Numbered from the stretch's first letter, positions 7,014 through 15,731 are shown. The stretch: 36,866 nt of DNA from Pelotomaculum propionicicum (GCF_004369225.1 NZ_QFFZ01000037.1:1-36866); one strand, 5' to 3'. Notes: a model not told the origin generated them from the sequence alone. Translations and numbers: made by a program.

Positions 7014-7056
7014 GAAACCTCCAATGCAAATCAGCCAAATCCACAAAGGAGGTTTC
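7014..7056 (+). promoter_or_regulatory. Ribosome-binding-site sequestering hairpin of the transposase
   Basis: GAAACCTCC (7014-7022) is perfectly complementary to GGAGGTTTC (7048-7056), which contains the Shine-Dalgarno GGAGG in front of the ATG at 7061. The 25-nt loop is unstructured. Any mRNA that includes both arms should hide the ribosome binding site. Confidence 0.6.
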
Positions 7057-7060
7057 TTCG

Positions 7061-8554
7061 ATGAATACAGCCCTTCAACTCCATACAGTCGCCGACCACC
7101 TTAAAGAAAGTCCCTGGCTGCAAGAGAAAAGAGTGAGTACTTTACTTAAAAGTGTACTTGCTGGGAAGACAAATTTCAATACTGTAGAGAAAGAACTATT
7201 TACCATCTCCAGAGAATACTTGATCCAGATGCTGGCTGCATTTTTAGAACACCTTGATCGCCTCATACTTAACTCGGCCCAACGGGAAGGTTGGGAAGTA
7301 GTTGAAATAAGGGAACGTACCCTCGAAACCACCTTGGGTGTGCTCAGATACCCAAGACGGTATTACAAAAAGCGCACTTTAAGCGGAGCATACGCTTACA
7401 CCTTTTTGCTGGACGAACTGCTCGGTATACCACCAAGAGTCCATGTCTCTCCCCGGTTGAGCGAAATAGCGGTAATGCTTGCCGCCGAACAAACCTACAG
7501 GAAGGCAAAAGAAACCTTAGAAACCGCTTTGGGGGTGAGGGTCAGCCACGAGACCATTCATCAGGATGTTCAGGTAGCCGGTGAACACCTTAAGAAATGG
7601 GATGGGGAAACTGGTTTAGACGGCGCTGGTACCCGCGTTGTCCCTTTGTTGATTGTCGAAGTGGACGGAGCGATGATTAAACGCCAGCGCCGGCACAAAA
7701 GTGAGCAGAGGCGCTTTGAGTTGAAGACAGCCGTAATTTACGAAGGGTGGGAAGAAGGTCCAAATGGCAGAGCAAAACTGATCAACCCCACTTACTTCAT
7801 TTACCACGGAAAAGGAGAAGAATTTTGGGGCGCCTTAGAACGGCATTTGAGTCGGCTCTACGATCTTGACGGCTGCTCAAGAAAAATTATTGCCGGGGAC
7901 GGATCCGACTGGGTCCGGGAGGGTGCCGATCTTTTAGGGGCCGAATATCAATACTGCCGGTTCCACTTAAAAAGAGATCTTGTTAGATTGTTTGGTCAAA
8001 ACCCGCAGATAAGACAAAAATTACAGAGAATATTTAAAGCAGACGACCGGGTAGCTTTCAACATATTTTTAAGGACACTGCTAATAGAAGAAAAAGATGA
8101 TGCCAGAAAAGAAAAACTAAGAGCTTTCCAAAGTCTAATCAACAGTGTTTGGGAAGGGATTATCGACTGGCGGGAGAGGAACCGTCCCTGCCCTTCCCCG
8201 GCCCGGGGATTGGGAGTTATCGAACCTAATGTGGGGCATACCATTGCCCGGCGGTTTAAACACCAGGGGTCTTCCTGGTCGGTAAGCGGAGCTGATAATC
8301 TCGGCCATGTTCGTTGCGCAAAAAGAAACGGCAATCTTATAGATATACTTCGCCTGCCGGGGCCGCCTGCTCCAGAGAAAGAACCGGTACGAGTCCAGGA
8401 TAGTTATTGGGCCAGGAGACAAACAGACGGCATGGCTGCAAAAGATCCTGGGGATTGGGTGCGGGCATCCTTGCCGGCAGCTTATGGTCCCAATCAAAAA
8501 AGCCGCGAACTGGCATTACTAATTAGCCGTCTCACTTCAGATTGGATTTTTTAG
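7061..8554 (+). CDS. ISLre2-family transposase (UPF0236)
   Basis: This 497-residue protein matches the ISLre2/UPF0236 transposases. It has an N-terminal region with a GWEVVEIRERTLETTLGVLR-type start of the conserved domain, YPRRYYKKR, HVSPRLSEIAVMLAAEQTYRKA, and VSHETIHQDV (residues ~166-175). VDGAMIKRQRR carries the probable first catalytic Asp, and IIAGDGSDWVREGADLL the second acidic cluster. CRFHLKRDL follows, and the C-terminal SSWSVSGADNLGHVR corresponds to the WS..GA.nm..LR segment. The length is normal for the family and the frame is intact, so the enzyme may be active. The start has an optimal AAAGGAGG site, which is itself paired in the leader hairpin. Confidence 0.9.
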   Translation: MNTALQLHTVADHLKESPWLQEKRVSTLLKSVLAGKTNFNTVEKELFTISREYLIQMLAAFLEHLDRLILNSAQREGWEVVEIRERTLETTLGVLRYPRRYYKKRTLSGAYAYTFLLDELLGIPPRVHVSPRLSEIAVMLAAEQTYRKAKETLETALGVRVSHETIHQDVQVAGEHLKKWDGETGLDGAGTRVVPLLIVEVDGAMIKRQRRHKSEQRRFELKTAVIYEGWEEGPNGRAKLINPTYFIYHGKGEEFWGALERHLSRLYDLDGCSRKIIAGDGSDWVREGADLLGAEYQYCRFHLKRDLVRLFGQNPQIRQKLQRIFKADDRVAFNIFLRTLLIEEKDDARKEKLRAFQSLINSVWEGIIDWRERNRPCPSPARGLGVIEPNVGHTIARRFKHQGSSWSVSGADNLGHVRCAKRNGNLIDILRLPGPPAPEKEPVRVQDSYWARRQTDGMAAKDPGDWVRASLPAAYGPNQKSRELALLISRLTSDWIF

Positions 8555-8586
8555 ACATGTTTTTGGTGAACCCCTGAGGTTTTTTT

Positions 8587-8745
8587 GGGCGGCGCCGTCA
8601 GGGTAGCCTTGACGGCCGGGGACCCCACGCATGGTATAATGGGAGAAGCGACGGGTTTGCTACCTGTAGACATGTTCCCGGAGCCACCCCGTCGGCGTGT
8701 TTATAAGACCATGCGTGGGGGTGGCAGTCAGGGCCGCCGCCACCC
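8587..8745. repeat. GC-rich nested foldback element downstream of the transposase
   Basis: Three nested arm pairs are visible. They are GGCGGC (8588-8593) with GCCGCC (8736-8741), the perfect 13-mer CCCCACGCATGGT (8623-8635) with ACCATGCGTGGGG (8708-8720), and CGACGGG (8649-8655) with CCCGTCG (8688-8694). A side hairpin CGTCAGG..CCTTGACG occupies 8597-8614. The interval 8555-8978 has no credible gene. This foldback is its main content, and the remainder (8746-8960) shows only a low-quality open frame. Confidence 0.65.
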
Positions 8746-8978
8746 ATGTTTTAAAACTTTTGGAATCCATATGGTGTCAAACTTATAACTTGGTTGAGTT
8801 GCATTGGAAATTATCGGGAACGACCCACTTTAACTTGACAGCATCTATTTGGAGAAAGAGATTGCAAAAAAAGTTATTTCGTAAACTAATGGCTGAAGTA
8901 TTACAGCAGTTGGTCACAGGAAATATGGAAGAGAGGTTGAATGTTTTATCCTGAATTTCTAAGGCGAGGTGATTTTAG

Positions 8979-10043
8979 CTGCGTAATTACTATGGTAATA
9001 ATTCGAGAAAGGCAGGTCTAGCTCCCGGAACCCTGGTTCATACCGGTGAGAAAAAAAGAGAAAAGACAAAAATTACATTATTCTGTTATGATGAAGTGAG
9101 TTACCAGGAACAACAGTTGGAGAATATTGATGAATATCTTTTATATAAAGACAAGCCCGGAGTTAAGTGGATAAATGTTGAAGGCCTGCATCAGGTGGAA
9201 GTAATAGCGAAAATAGGTGAAATTTATGGATTTCATCCACTGGTACAGGAAGATATCTTAAATACCGGCCACCGTCCTAAATTGGAAGACTATGGTAACT
9301 TTGTTTATATAATTTTAAAAGTATTGAGCTTTGACAGAAAAACCGGCAAGGTAATTACCGAGCAGGCAAGTTTGGTGCTTGGACCAAACTATGTGCTTTC
9401 TTTTCTGGAGAATGATGTTGACATCTTTGACCCACTTAAGGAACGTATCAGGAGCGGACTGGGACGTATCAGAAGAATGGGAGTTGATTATCTTTTTTAC
9501 GCTTTGATTGACGCGATAGTCGACAACTATTTTATAGTGCTGGAGAACCTGGGTGAAAGAATAGAATTCCTGGAAGAAAGGCTGGTGACAAATCCATCGC
9601 CGGTTACTTTGAATTCTATTCATAGGTTAAAAACAGGTATGCTTTTTCTGGCCAAGTCGGTCTGGCCTTTAAGAGAGATTATAGGCGGGCTTGAAAGAGG
9701 TGATTCTCCATTAATTAAGGAATCAACAGGTATTTATCTCAGGGATGTTTATGATCATGCGATTCAGGCGAGTGATACAATTGAAACATACCGGGATATG
9801 ATTACCGGGATGCTGGATATCTACCTTTCCAGTATAAATAACAGAATCGGCGAAGTTATGAAAGTCCTGACAGTAATTGCGACTATATTTATTCCTCTCA
9901 CTTTCATAGTCGGCATATACGGCATGAATTTTGAGTACATGCCGGAGTTGAAGTGGCGATGGGGTTATCCCATGGTCTGGTTGATCATGATTACTGTCGG
10001 AGTGTTTATGGGCGTCTATTTTAGAAAGCGGAAATGGCTGTAA
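8979..10043 (+). CDS. corA: CorA-family magnesium/cobalt transporter (probable CTG start)
   Basis: CorA channels carry Mg2+ (also Co2+/Ni2+) across the membrane as pentamers. The signature GMNFEYMPE, a form of the GMN motif, follows the first of two C-terminal helices (VIATIFIPLTFIVGIYGMN). The second helix is MVWLIMITVGVFMGVYF, and the end is the usual basic RKRKWL. The first GTG of the frame is at 9096, but coding similarity extends upstream: the frame from 8979 gives RNYYGNNSRKAGLAPGTLVH, then TGEKKREKTKITLF, the normal CorA N-terminus. An in-frame TAG at 8976 bars further extension. GAGGTGA at 8966-8972 is six bases before CTG 8979, so CTG is the likely start (354 residues, close to 351 in Thermotoga CorA). 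It appears monocistronic. Confidence 0.88.
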   Translation: MRNYYGNNSRKAGLAPGTLVHTGEKKREKTKITLFCYDEVSYQEQQLENIDEYLLYKDKPGVKWINVEGLHQVEVIAKIGEIYGFHPLVQEDILNTGHRPKLEDYGNFVYIILKVLSFDRKTGKVITEQASLVLGPNYVLSFLENDVDIFDPLKERIRSGLGRIRRMGVDYLFYALIDAIVDNYFIVLENLGERIEFLEERLVTNPSPVTLNSIHRLKTGMLFLAKSVWPLREIIGGLERGDSPLIKESTGIYLRDVYDHAIQASDTIETYRDMITGMLDIYLSSINNRIGEVMKVLTVIATIFIPLTFIVGIYGMNFEYMPELKWRWGYPMVWLIMITVGVFMGVYFRKRKWL

Positions 10044-10149
10044 AGGGAGGGGCAGTTCATATATTGATTGATTGAGATAGTTTTCCGGCCGAGCCGGAGG
10101 CCTTCCAGTAATACTTTCAGAAGATGATCAGAAATGGAAATAAGGAGAG

Positions 10150-10899
10150 ATGGTTGTTATGGAAATGCAGAACTCGGAAAACCCTGTGCCGCAGCCTGAA
10201 GCAAAAAGTTACGCGATGGGGCTCTGGCAAAGGATAAGCGGAGTGCTCTGGGGAGGACCAAAGATAGCATTTGAAAATATTGTTGCTTTGCCAAATACAT
10301 CTGGAATAGTTATTTTACTGCTGGTACTAAACCTGGCACTGGTCATCCCAATACTTCCCAAAATAAAGGAGTACACAATCTGGACTATTCAAAATACACC
10401 CGGCGCAGTAGATCTCCCTGCCGCCGCTGTGAACATGGCGGCCACCTGGGCGGCGGCAGTCTCACTGGCGGGTTCGGTAGCGGGGCCGCTATTAATGTGG
10501 CTGGTAATAGCCGGGCTCTTAAAACTGTTTAATACCTTCAGCGGCGAGAAGGCCCCATTTAACTGTCTGTTTGCGGTAACTGCGTACTCCTATCTGCCTG
10601 TAATGCTGGCAGGTTTGATCAGGACAGCCCTGATTATGACCACGCCAGCTCAGAATTTTGCACGGGTCAGCACCAGCCTGGCCTTACTCCTGCCGGGGGA
10701 CAAGATAGACAGGCTTTATTTGATTTTATCCCAAGTGGATCCTTTCTTTATCTGGAGCCTGGCGCTGTTGGTTATCGGCGGTTCGGTGGCCATGAAGACT
10801 GCTTACAAAAACACCGCTATGTTTATCGGTGTTCTCTGGATAGTATACGTGCTGGCTCTGGGATTCCTGACCCCTATAAACAAAATTGGCGGGCTATAA
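10150..10899 (+). CDS. YIP1-family membrane protein
   Basis: This 249-residue protein begins with a short polar N-terminus, then FENIVALPNTSGIVILLLVLNLALV and four further hydrophobic segments, in the pattern of Yip1-domain bacterial proteins. FSGEKAPFNCLFAVTAYSYLPVMLAGL (~137-163) is the conserved core of that family. Bacterial Yip1 proteins often lie directly upstream of MacA/MacB-type exporters, as here, but their role is not established. The start at 10150 has GGAG only two bases away. The in-frame ATG at 10159 is an equally likely start. The gap of 116 bp to the adaptor gene contains no terminator, so one operon is likely. Confidence 0.78.
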   Translation: MVVMEMQNSENPVPQPEAKSYAMGLWQRISGVLWGGPKIAFENIVALPNTSGIVILLLVLNLALVIPILPKIKEYTIWTIQNTPGAVDLPAAAVNMAATWAAAVSLAGSVAGPLLMWLVIAGLLKLFNTFSGEKAPFNCLFAVTAYSYLPVMLAGLIRTALIMTTPAQNFARVSTSLALLLPGDKIDRLYLILSQVDPFFIWSLALLVIGGSVAMKTAYKNTAMFIGVLWIVYVLALGFLTPINKIGGL

Positions 10900-11015
10900 A
10901 AGTGTCATAAAAAAGGGTTTAGAAATGTTTTATTATAGGAGTATTGAAGTAAAAAGTTCACTTTTAACGTCTGAATATTTAAGAGCAGTTTATGTGGTGA
11001 AAGGGGCGTAAAGTT

Positions 11016-12320
11016 TTGATTTTGCAGCGGCTTCGGCTTGTTTCCAGAAAGAAATTGATTGCCGGGGTGCTTATCCTCGGCCTTATTGTGTCGGTGGTTG
11101 CGCTGAACATGGCGAGGAATAAACAGCAGGCAGGCATTCCGGTTAAGACCGTGAAGGCTGAGATCAAGCCGATCCAGGATAACGTTTTTGCTTCCGGCCG
11201 GGTGAGGTTGTGCGCCAAGCAGGAGTTTTATACTTTTACCGGCACTACGGTGCAGGAATTGAATGTGTCGCCGGGCGACCGGGTGAGCAAGGGGCAGGTG
11301 CTGGGCAGGCTTAATGCTGAGGAGATCGAGGACGACTATAATGAGGCAAAAGCAAATTTTATTGCCCAGGAGGCCAGCCTGAACAAGGCCATCTACCCGC
11401 GGGAAGAGGAAGTAGAGCAGGAGAGGGCAAATTACCTGATGGCACAGGCGGATTACCGGAACGCACAAAAGAATTATGAGCGCAACAAGCTTATGTACGA
11501 GCAGGGGGCGCTAAGCGCGAAGGATTTTGACGAGGCTGAGCTGGACCTGGCCGTGAAGGAAGCTGCATACAAAATAGCGGAAGAGAAGCTGCGCATGAAA
11601 GAAACCGGCCCTGTAGGGCACGAGCTGACCTCGCTGCAGGCCCAGATTGAACAAGCCCGTTACCAGCTGGAGCAGGAGGAAAACAAGCTCAGCAAGACAG
11701 TGCTCCGGGCTGAAATGGACGGTGTGGTTACCGCAGTGGAAGTGGCTTTAGGTGATTATGTCCAGCCGGGCACAAGGCTGATTACCATCGGCGATACCGG
11801 GCAGTTGGAGGTAACCGCCGGAGTGAGCGAGGCTGACAGCGGCAGGCTGCGGCCAGGCCAAAAGGTGAAAGTGACTACTGCGGTCCAGCCGGGCCGGGAG
11901 TATACAGGCATACTTCAGAGTGTTTCCCCCGGCGCGGTGGTGGCGAAGACCTCCGAGCGGGGCAGCCAGGTGGAAGTGCCGGTGATAGTGAAAATTGAGG
12001 GTGACACAGAGGGGCTACGGCCAGGTTATACAGTCGACTTGAGCATAACCACATTAGACAAGGACAGTGCTCTGGTAGTGCCGTATGAAGCTGTTGTGGA
12101 AAAAGAAGGTGCCAAAAAAGTTTTTGTGGTGGAAAATGGGACAGCAAAATTAAGAAATGTTACTATAGGTGTTGACTCAGCCCTAGCCACGGAAATTATA
12201 ACAGGTCTTTCAGAGGGTGAAACAGTTATAGTCAGCCCCGGGGAGGAAGTAGCCGACGGCAGCCGGGTAAATGAAGTAAAGAACCTGCCAGCGGCCAAAG
12301 GGGGCGCCGGCACCACATGA
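11016..12320 (+). CDS. MacA-like membrane-fusion (periplasmic adaptor) protein of an ABC exporter
   Basis: The gene encodes a 434-residue protein starting at TTG 11016. An N-terminal anchor helix (residues ~14-31, [17 protein letters not shown]) is followed by the first half of a biotinyl-lipoyl-like domain ([19 protein letters not shown]). A coiled-coil hairpin (~110-200, rich in E, A, K, Q) comes next, then the second half ([20 protein letters not shown]), a beta-barrel domain and a membrane-proximal domain ending in a Gly/Ala tail. This order is that of HlyD/RND adaptor proteins. In Bacillota such proteins pair with MacB-type transporters to export peptides, antibiotics or lipoproteins. 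It overlaps the ATPase gene by four bases (ATGA), indicating translational coupling. The transported compound is unknown. Confidence 0.88.
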   Translation: MILQRLRLVSRKKLIAGVLILGLIVSVVALNMARNKQQAGIPVKTVKAEIKPIQDNVFASGRVRLCAKQEFYTFTGTTVQELNVSPGDRVSKGQVLGRLNAEEIEDDYNEAKANFIAQEASLNKAIYPREEEVEQERANYLMAQADYRNAQKNYERNKLMYEQGALSAKDFDEAELDLAVKEAAYKIAEEKLRMKETGPVGHELTSLQAQIEQARYQLEQEENKLSKTVLRAEMDGVVTAVEVALGDYVQPGTRLITIGDTGQLEVTAGVSEADSGRLRPGQKVKVTTAVQPGREYTGILQSVSPGAVVAKTSERGSQVEVPVIVKIEGDTEGLRPGYTVDLSITTLDKDSALVVPYEAVVEKEGAKKVFVVENGTAKLRNVTIGVDSALATEIITGLSEGETVIVSPGEEVADGSRVNEVKNLPAAKGGAGTT

Positions 12321-13084
12321 TCAGGGTAGAAAACCTCGGGAAAACTTACATGGCCGGCGCCCATCCTGTAGTTGCCCTGGCAGGTGTCAACCTGGAGGTA
12401 AAGCCGGGCGAGTTCGTGGCCATAATGGGCCCCTCCGGGTCGGGCAAATCAACCCTGATGAACCTGTTGGGCTGCCTGGACACGCCGACATCGGGCTGCT
12501 ATTTTTTGGACGGAACAAAAGTCAGCGGTATGAATGACACAGAACTGGCGCGAACCCGCAACCGCAAAATAGGCTTTGTCTTTCAGACCTTTAACCTGCT
12601 GCCGCGAATGAGCGCCATGCGCAATGTCGAACAGCCCATGATCTATGCCGGGGTGTCGCCCCGAGAAAGGGTAAGGCGGGCCGCGCAGGCGCTGGAAAGG
12701 GTGGGACTGGCCCAAAGATTACACCACAAGCCGAGTGAACTTTCCGGCGGGCAGGTCCAGAGAGTATCCATTGCCCGGGCGCTGGTCAACAACCCAAGTG
12801 TAATCCTGGCGGACGAGCCGACTGGCAACCTGGACACCCGTGCTGGGGAAGAAATCATGGCTATTTTTCAGGAACTTAACCGCAGTGGGGTGACTATCGT
12901 CCTGGTCACGCACGAGCCTGATATAGCGCTGCACACATCAAGGATCGTCCATTTTCGCGACGGGCGACTGGTAGGCGATGAACCTGTGGCCGACCCGCTG
13001 GACGCCAGACAGTTGGTGAGCGTGGAACCAGCGGCAAATCAATCCGGCAGCAGCGATCAAGGCGGGGAGGCGGGCCTGCCATGA
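12317..13084 (+). CDS. MacB/LolD-type ABC transporter ATP-binding protein
   Basis: This 255-residue ATPase has Walker [10 protein letters not shown] (~39-47), the Q-loop [14 protein letters not shown] (~88-101), the signature [15 protein letters not shown] (~143-157), Walker [14 protein letters not shown] (~162-174) and the H-loop VLVTHEPD. The [20 protein letters not shown] and EPTGNLD wording is typical of the MacB/LolD/FtsE group. It energises the FtsX-like permease encoded next. A C-terminal extension of about 25 residues after the ATPase core is polar and not recognised. Both ends overlap neighbouring genes by four bases, so adaptor, ATPase and permease are made as one coupled unit. Confidence 0.93.
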   Translation: MIRVENLGKTYMAGAHPVVALAGVNLEVKPGEFVAIMGPSGSGKSTLMNLLGCLDTPTSGCYFLDGTKVSGMNDTELARTRNRKIGFVFQTFNLLPRMSAMRNVEQPMIYAGVSPRERVRRAAQALERVGLAQRLHHKPSELSGGQVQRVSIARALVNNPSVILADEPTGNLDTRAGEEIMAIFQELNRSGVTIVLVTHEPDIALHTSRIVHFRDGRLVGDEPVADPLDARQLVSVEPAANQSGSSDQGGEAGLP

Positions 13085-14262
13085 ACCTTCTGGAAAGCAT
13101 CAGAGTAGCCCTGGAAGGGATCATGGCCAGCAAGCTGCGCTCGCTGCTGACCACCCTGGGCATTGTCATAGGGATTGCGGCCGTAATTGCGGTTGTGGCT
13201 ATCGGCCAGGGCGGCAGGGCTGTTTTAATGTCCGAGATGGAAAAGATAGGCACCAATATATTTGCCATTTATGTAGACTGGCGCACCAACAAGCAGGTGA
13301 CGGGACGGGAGTTTGACCTGAGTGATGTGGCGGTGATTAAGGACAAGGTACCTGATATTACACGCCTTTCTCCGGTCAACCAGGTTTCGGGTGAGGCCAG
13401 GGGGACCAAAGACAAGAAATCTACGCAGATATTAGGGGTTTCTTCCGATTATGCCTATATCCGCAAGTTCAACATGAAGGAAGGACGTTTCTTCTCGGAG
13501 GAGGACGATACGGGCAAGCGCCGGGTGGCCGTACTTGACGAAGAACTGGGCGGGCAAATTTTCGGCCGGGTAGACCCGCTGGGAAGCAAGGTTACACTCG
13601 GCAGCACACCTTTCCTGGTTGTGGGTGTTGTGGCCAAGGGGGAATCAGCCCTGGGGTTTGAGGAAAACCCGAAAGTGTACATACCCATCCAGGTATGGCA
13701 GGTAATGTTTAACACCCAGGTGCAGGAGTTGGAGGGCAGCGCCGTCTCTAAGGAAAAAGTGGACGAGGCTATGGGCCAGGCCGTGAAAGTTTTGGAGCGT
13801 CGGCACCGGGAGCCCGGCAAGTATGCCAGTGTTAGTATGGAGCAGGAAATGAAAACGGCCAATAAAATAACCGGCATCATGACCCTGGTGATTGGGGCCA
13901 TCGCGGGAATTTCACTTTTTGTGGGCGGCATCGGGGTGATGAACATCATGCTGGTGTCGGTGACTGAGCGCACAAGGGAAATCGGTATCCGTATGGCCTT
14001 GGGCGCCAGACGCAGGGACATATTGGTGCAGTTCCTGATCGAGGCTGTGATGCTGTGCCTGCTGGGAGGTGTTATCGGCATGGCCCTTGGTGCCGGAGGG
14101 GCTTACCTGATCGCTAAACTGGCCAAGTGGCCGCCTCTGGTATCCTGGTATACTGCTTTGCTGGCTTTTGCCTTCTCAGCGGCCATAGGTGTGGTGTTCG
14201 GGATCCTGCCCGCCAATAAGGCTGCTAGACTGAATCCGATTGAGGCGCTGCGCAGAGAATAG
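13081..14262 (+). CDS. MacB-like FtsX-domain ABC transporter permease
   Basis: This 393-residue permease has the MacB layout. There is one N-terminal transmembrane helix (~22-42, [21 protein letters not shown]) and a large extracytoplasmic MacB_PCD domain (~45-270, including [28 protein letters not shown]). Three C-terminal helices form the FtsX domain, with [33 protein letters not shown] as the conserved cytoplasmic coupling loop. Unlike E. coli MacB, the ATPase is a separate polypeptide, the usual form in Gram-positive bacteria. It uses mechanotransmission rather than a channel, according to work on MacB. A REP-like palindrome and a hairpin follow directly after its stop. Confidence 0.92.
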   Translation: MNLLESIRVALEGIMASKLRSLLTTLGIVIGIAAVIAVVAIGQGGRAVLMSEMEKIGTNIFAIYVDWRTNKQVTGREFDLSDVAVIKDKVPDITRLSPVNQVSGEARGTKDKKSTQILGVSSDYAYIRKFNMKEGRFFSEEDDTGKRRVAVLDEELGGQIFGRVDPLGSKVTLGSTPFLVVGVVAKGESALGFEENPKVYIPIQVWQVMFNTQVQELEGSAVSKEKVDEAMGQAVKVLERRHREPGKYASVSMEQEMKTANKITGIMTLVIGAIAGISLFVGGIGVMNIMLVSVTERTREIGIRMALGARRRDILVQFLIEAVMLCLLGGVIGMALGAGGAYLIAKLAKWPPLVSWYTALLAFAFSAAIGVVFGILPANKAARLNPIEALRRE

Positions 14263-14278
14263 TAATATTTGTAACATT

Positions 14279-14296
14279 GTGCGACAAAGTCGCACC
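14279..14296 (+). repeat. REP-like palindrome, copy 2 (short)
   Basis: The copy reads GTGCGACAAAGTCGCACC. It matches the repeat core but lacks the 3' TACA and two central bases. It is 17 bp after the permease stop codon. Confidence 0.55.
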
Positions 14297-14303
14297 AATT
14301 TGA

Positions 14304-14330
14304 GGCCGGCGGAACCCCGCCGGTCTTAAT
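14304..14330 (+). terminator. Hairpin terminator of the exporter operon
   Basis: CCGGCGG (14306-14312) pairs with CCGCCGG (14317-14323) around an AACC loop. The stem extends by G-U and G-C pairs to 14304/14325 and is followed by TTAATTT. The T-run is modest. Confidence 0.6.
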
Positions 14331-14594
14331 TTGGCTTTGTCTTTTTTAAATGCCCGCAGCAGAGTAATTTATAACCTGGTTCGCCTGGCAGGGGAGCAGG
14401 GTGAAACCGGTGCGTCTAATACGGCAATTATACCGCGTTTATCTCAGTTAGAAATAGCTAATCTTTGCGGGGTTTCCAGACAAGTGGCAAATAAGATTTT
14501 AAATGAGCTCTGCTCAAGTAAATTGATTGAAACAACCCAAAAGCGCATTCATATCCTTGACCTGGATGGTCTGGGCAAGCTGCTGCTAATATAA
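14331..14594 (+). pseudogene. Truncated Crp/Fnr-family regulator (winged-helix domain only)
   Basis: The ~87-residue frame starting at TTG 14331 holds only the C-terminal DNA-binding part of a Crp/Fnr protein. It contains SRVIYNLVRLAGEQG, then IPRLSQLEIANLCGVSRQVANKILNELCSSKLIE (the HTH_Crp helix-turn-helix, ~33-67), and IHILDLDGL as the wing. The cyclic-nucleotide-type sensory domain of ~130 residues is missing, and the start lacks a ribosome binding site. The frame begins immediately after the GC hairpin and REP palindrome. The most likely reading is a deletion that removed the 5' two thirds. A terminator follows the stop, as expected for a formerly independent gene. Confidence 0.7.
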
Positions 14595-14614
14595 ATCCAA
14601 TGTTCATTAAGTAC

Positions 14615-14654
14615 AAGAAACCGGAAGGGAGAACCTCAGCCGGTTTCTTTCTTT
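14615..14654 (+). terminator. Rho-independent terminator after the Crp remnant
   Basis: AAGAAACCGG (14615-14624) pairs perfectly with CCGGTTTCTT (14640-14649), followed by TCTTT. The stem has ten base pairs and a 15-base loop. Confidence 0.85.
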
Positions 14655-14827
14655 GGGTGATGAAATCTGGCTTTGTTGCTATTCTGGGTGTAATTAATTT
14701 CTGTTTTTGTCACCCCGGTGACAGAATCATGCAAGTAAGTTGTTTTATAATATAGGCAAAGGTAGGATCAGACTGATAATTTGCCCTTAATATTTGACTA
14801 CCAGCACATTTGGGGGTGAGTTGCAGC

Positions 14828-15093
14828 ATGTCAGAATCAGAACAAAGGAAAGCTTTGAAACAATTCAGACAGATTCCCGGTGTGGGACGGTCGATAGCCT
14901 GGGATTTCGGTCGGTGCAGGAACTCAAAGGCCAGGACCCGGTTAAAATGTACTTCCAGCATTGCATTCAAAAGGGCATGAAGGTAGACCGCTGCATGCTT
15001 TATGTTTTTCGCTGCGCTGTATATTATGCTTCCAACAGCACACATAATCCGGAACTGCTGAAGTGGTGGAACTGGAAGGACATTAATGCTTGA
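14828..15093 (+). pseudogene. Frameshifted Cdd1-family (pathogenicity locus) helix-hairpin-helix protein
   Basis: The ATG at 14828, preceded by GGGGGTGAG, opens MSESEQRKALKQFRQIPGVG, the helix-hairpin-helix start of the Cdd1 family. After RSIA the reading shifts. The +1-related frame continues with LGFRSVQELKGQDPVKMYF, VDRCMLYVFRCAVYYASN and ELLKWWNWKD, the strongly conserved remainder. At the junction (near 14890-14900) about four codons (usually like EDLW) are missing, and the loss is not a multiple of three. The family is small (about 90 residues), cytoplasmic and of unknown function. Either a real short deletion or a sequencing error would explain it; the missing residues favour a real deletion. 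Confidence 0.75.
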
Positions 15094-15111
15094 GAAAATT
15101 TAAAATATATA

Positions 15112-15540
15112 TTATTCTCTTGTAAGTTTAACAGACCAGGACGATATTTTACCGGCAGGGCTGTATAAAACACCTTTCCCTGTATACTCCGACTCGTTGA
15201 TCATAGTTAAGACCTCTGTGCCGAAATACTCTCCTTTTTGAGAGCTGAACAGAGAGATAATCGAGTCTTCCACGACGGCAAAACTGCCCAACAGTGTTCC
15301 CAGGGCCGGGTTTACCGATTTCCACGAAGTAACGTCCTTCGCAAAGGGGACTATTTCATAATCATTTTTCAATTCCGTCGGGCTTTCTCCCGGCAGGATC
15401 ATGCTGCTGTTCAGAAACCACGTTTTCTTGAGATGGGTTATAAAGGACTCCCCGGTGACTTCCACGGGGTTGTTTTTTTCATCATAGTAAGTCCCTTTCG
15501 CAATCCAGGTGCTTTCTGTAAACAAAAAAGTGTGTTTCAT
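15112..15540 (-). CDS. Conserved hypothetical protein, possibly calycin-like
   Basis: The start is placed at ATG 15540, because AGGAGG stands seven bases before it. This gives 142 residues; an upstream in-frame ATG has no such signal. The sequence has an even alternation of short strands, beginning FLFTESTWIAKGTYYDEKN and continuing VEVTGESFITHLKKTWFLNSS. The opening W-x-x-x-G-x-Y-x-D pattern is reminiscent of small calycin/lipocalin-like barrels (inference only). There is no signal peptide or membrane segment. It is transcribed divergently from marR, with about 190 bp between the start codons, and convergently to the broken Cdd1 gene. No function is proposed. Confidence 0.7.
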   Translation of the reverse strand: MKHTFLFTESTWIAKGTYYDEKNNPVEVTGESFITHLKKTWFLNSSMILPGESPTELKNDYEIVPFAKDVTSWKSVNPALGTLLGSFAVVEDSIISLFSSQKGEYFGTEVLTMINESEYTGKGVLYSPAGKISSWSVKLTRE

Positions 15541-15658
15541 AAATCCTCCTGTATTTTTGATAATAGTCGCTAAACATTTTTTAACACGTAACCGGTAAAA
15601 AGGCAAATACACTTTTTATTGACACGGATAATTTTTGGGATAAAAGTTTATACAGTCC

Positions 15659-15687
15659 TTGACAAAAGATGTACAGCGTGATATTTT
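15659..15687 (+). promoter_or_regulatory. Promoter of marR
   Basis: A perfect -35 TTGACA (15659-15664) and a -10 TATTTT (15682-15687) are separated by 17 bases. The predicted start near 15694 lies just before the operator dyad. Confidence 0.7.
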
Positions 15688-15698
15688 GTGATCAGTAT

Positions 15699-15715
15699 AT
15701 TTCGCGTCACGAAAT
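15699..15715. promoter_or_regulatory. MarR operator 1
   Basis: The dyad ATTTCGCGTCACGAAAT is ATTTCG-N5-CGAAAT, extended by one more pair to TATTTCG/CGAAATA. It lies just downstream of the -10, between promoter and marR. The same dyad recurs at 16244-16260. Confidence 0.75.
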
Positions 15716-15731
15716 AAATCGGTGGGGTGTA

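Larger units (their letters stand above)
6932..8580 (+). mobile_element. ISLre2-family insertion sequence (ends approximate)
   Basis: The element contains one transposase gene with a structured leader. Possible terminal sequences are GGTTGCTGTAAAATAACTG at ~6934 and, read from the other strand, GGTTCACCAAAAACATG ending near 8576. These match only imperfectly, and no convincing target-site duplication could be seen, so both ends are estimates. Confidence 0.5.

Noticed and set aside
8585-8954. Two overlapping plus-strand open frames of 67 and 85 codons
   Set aside because: They run through the palindromic foldback, lack ribosome binding sites and resemble no protein family. The open frames are a by-product of the GC-rich repeats.
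10905-11468. Long minus-strand frame of 187 codons opposite the MacA-like gene
   Set aside because: It is antisense to a well-supported gene, low in recognisable protein character, and has no ribosome binding site.
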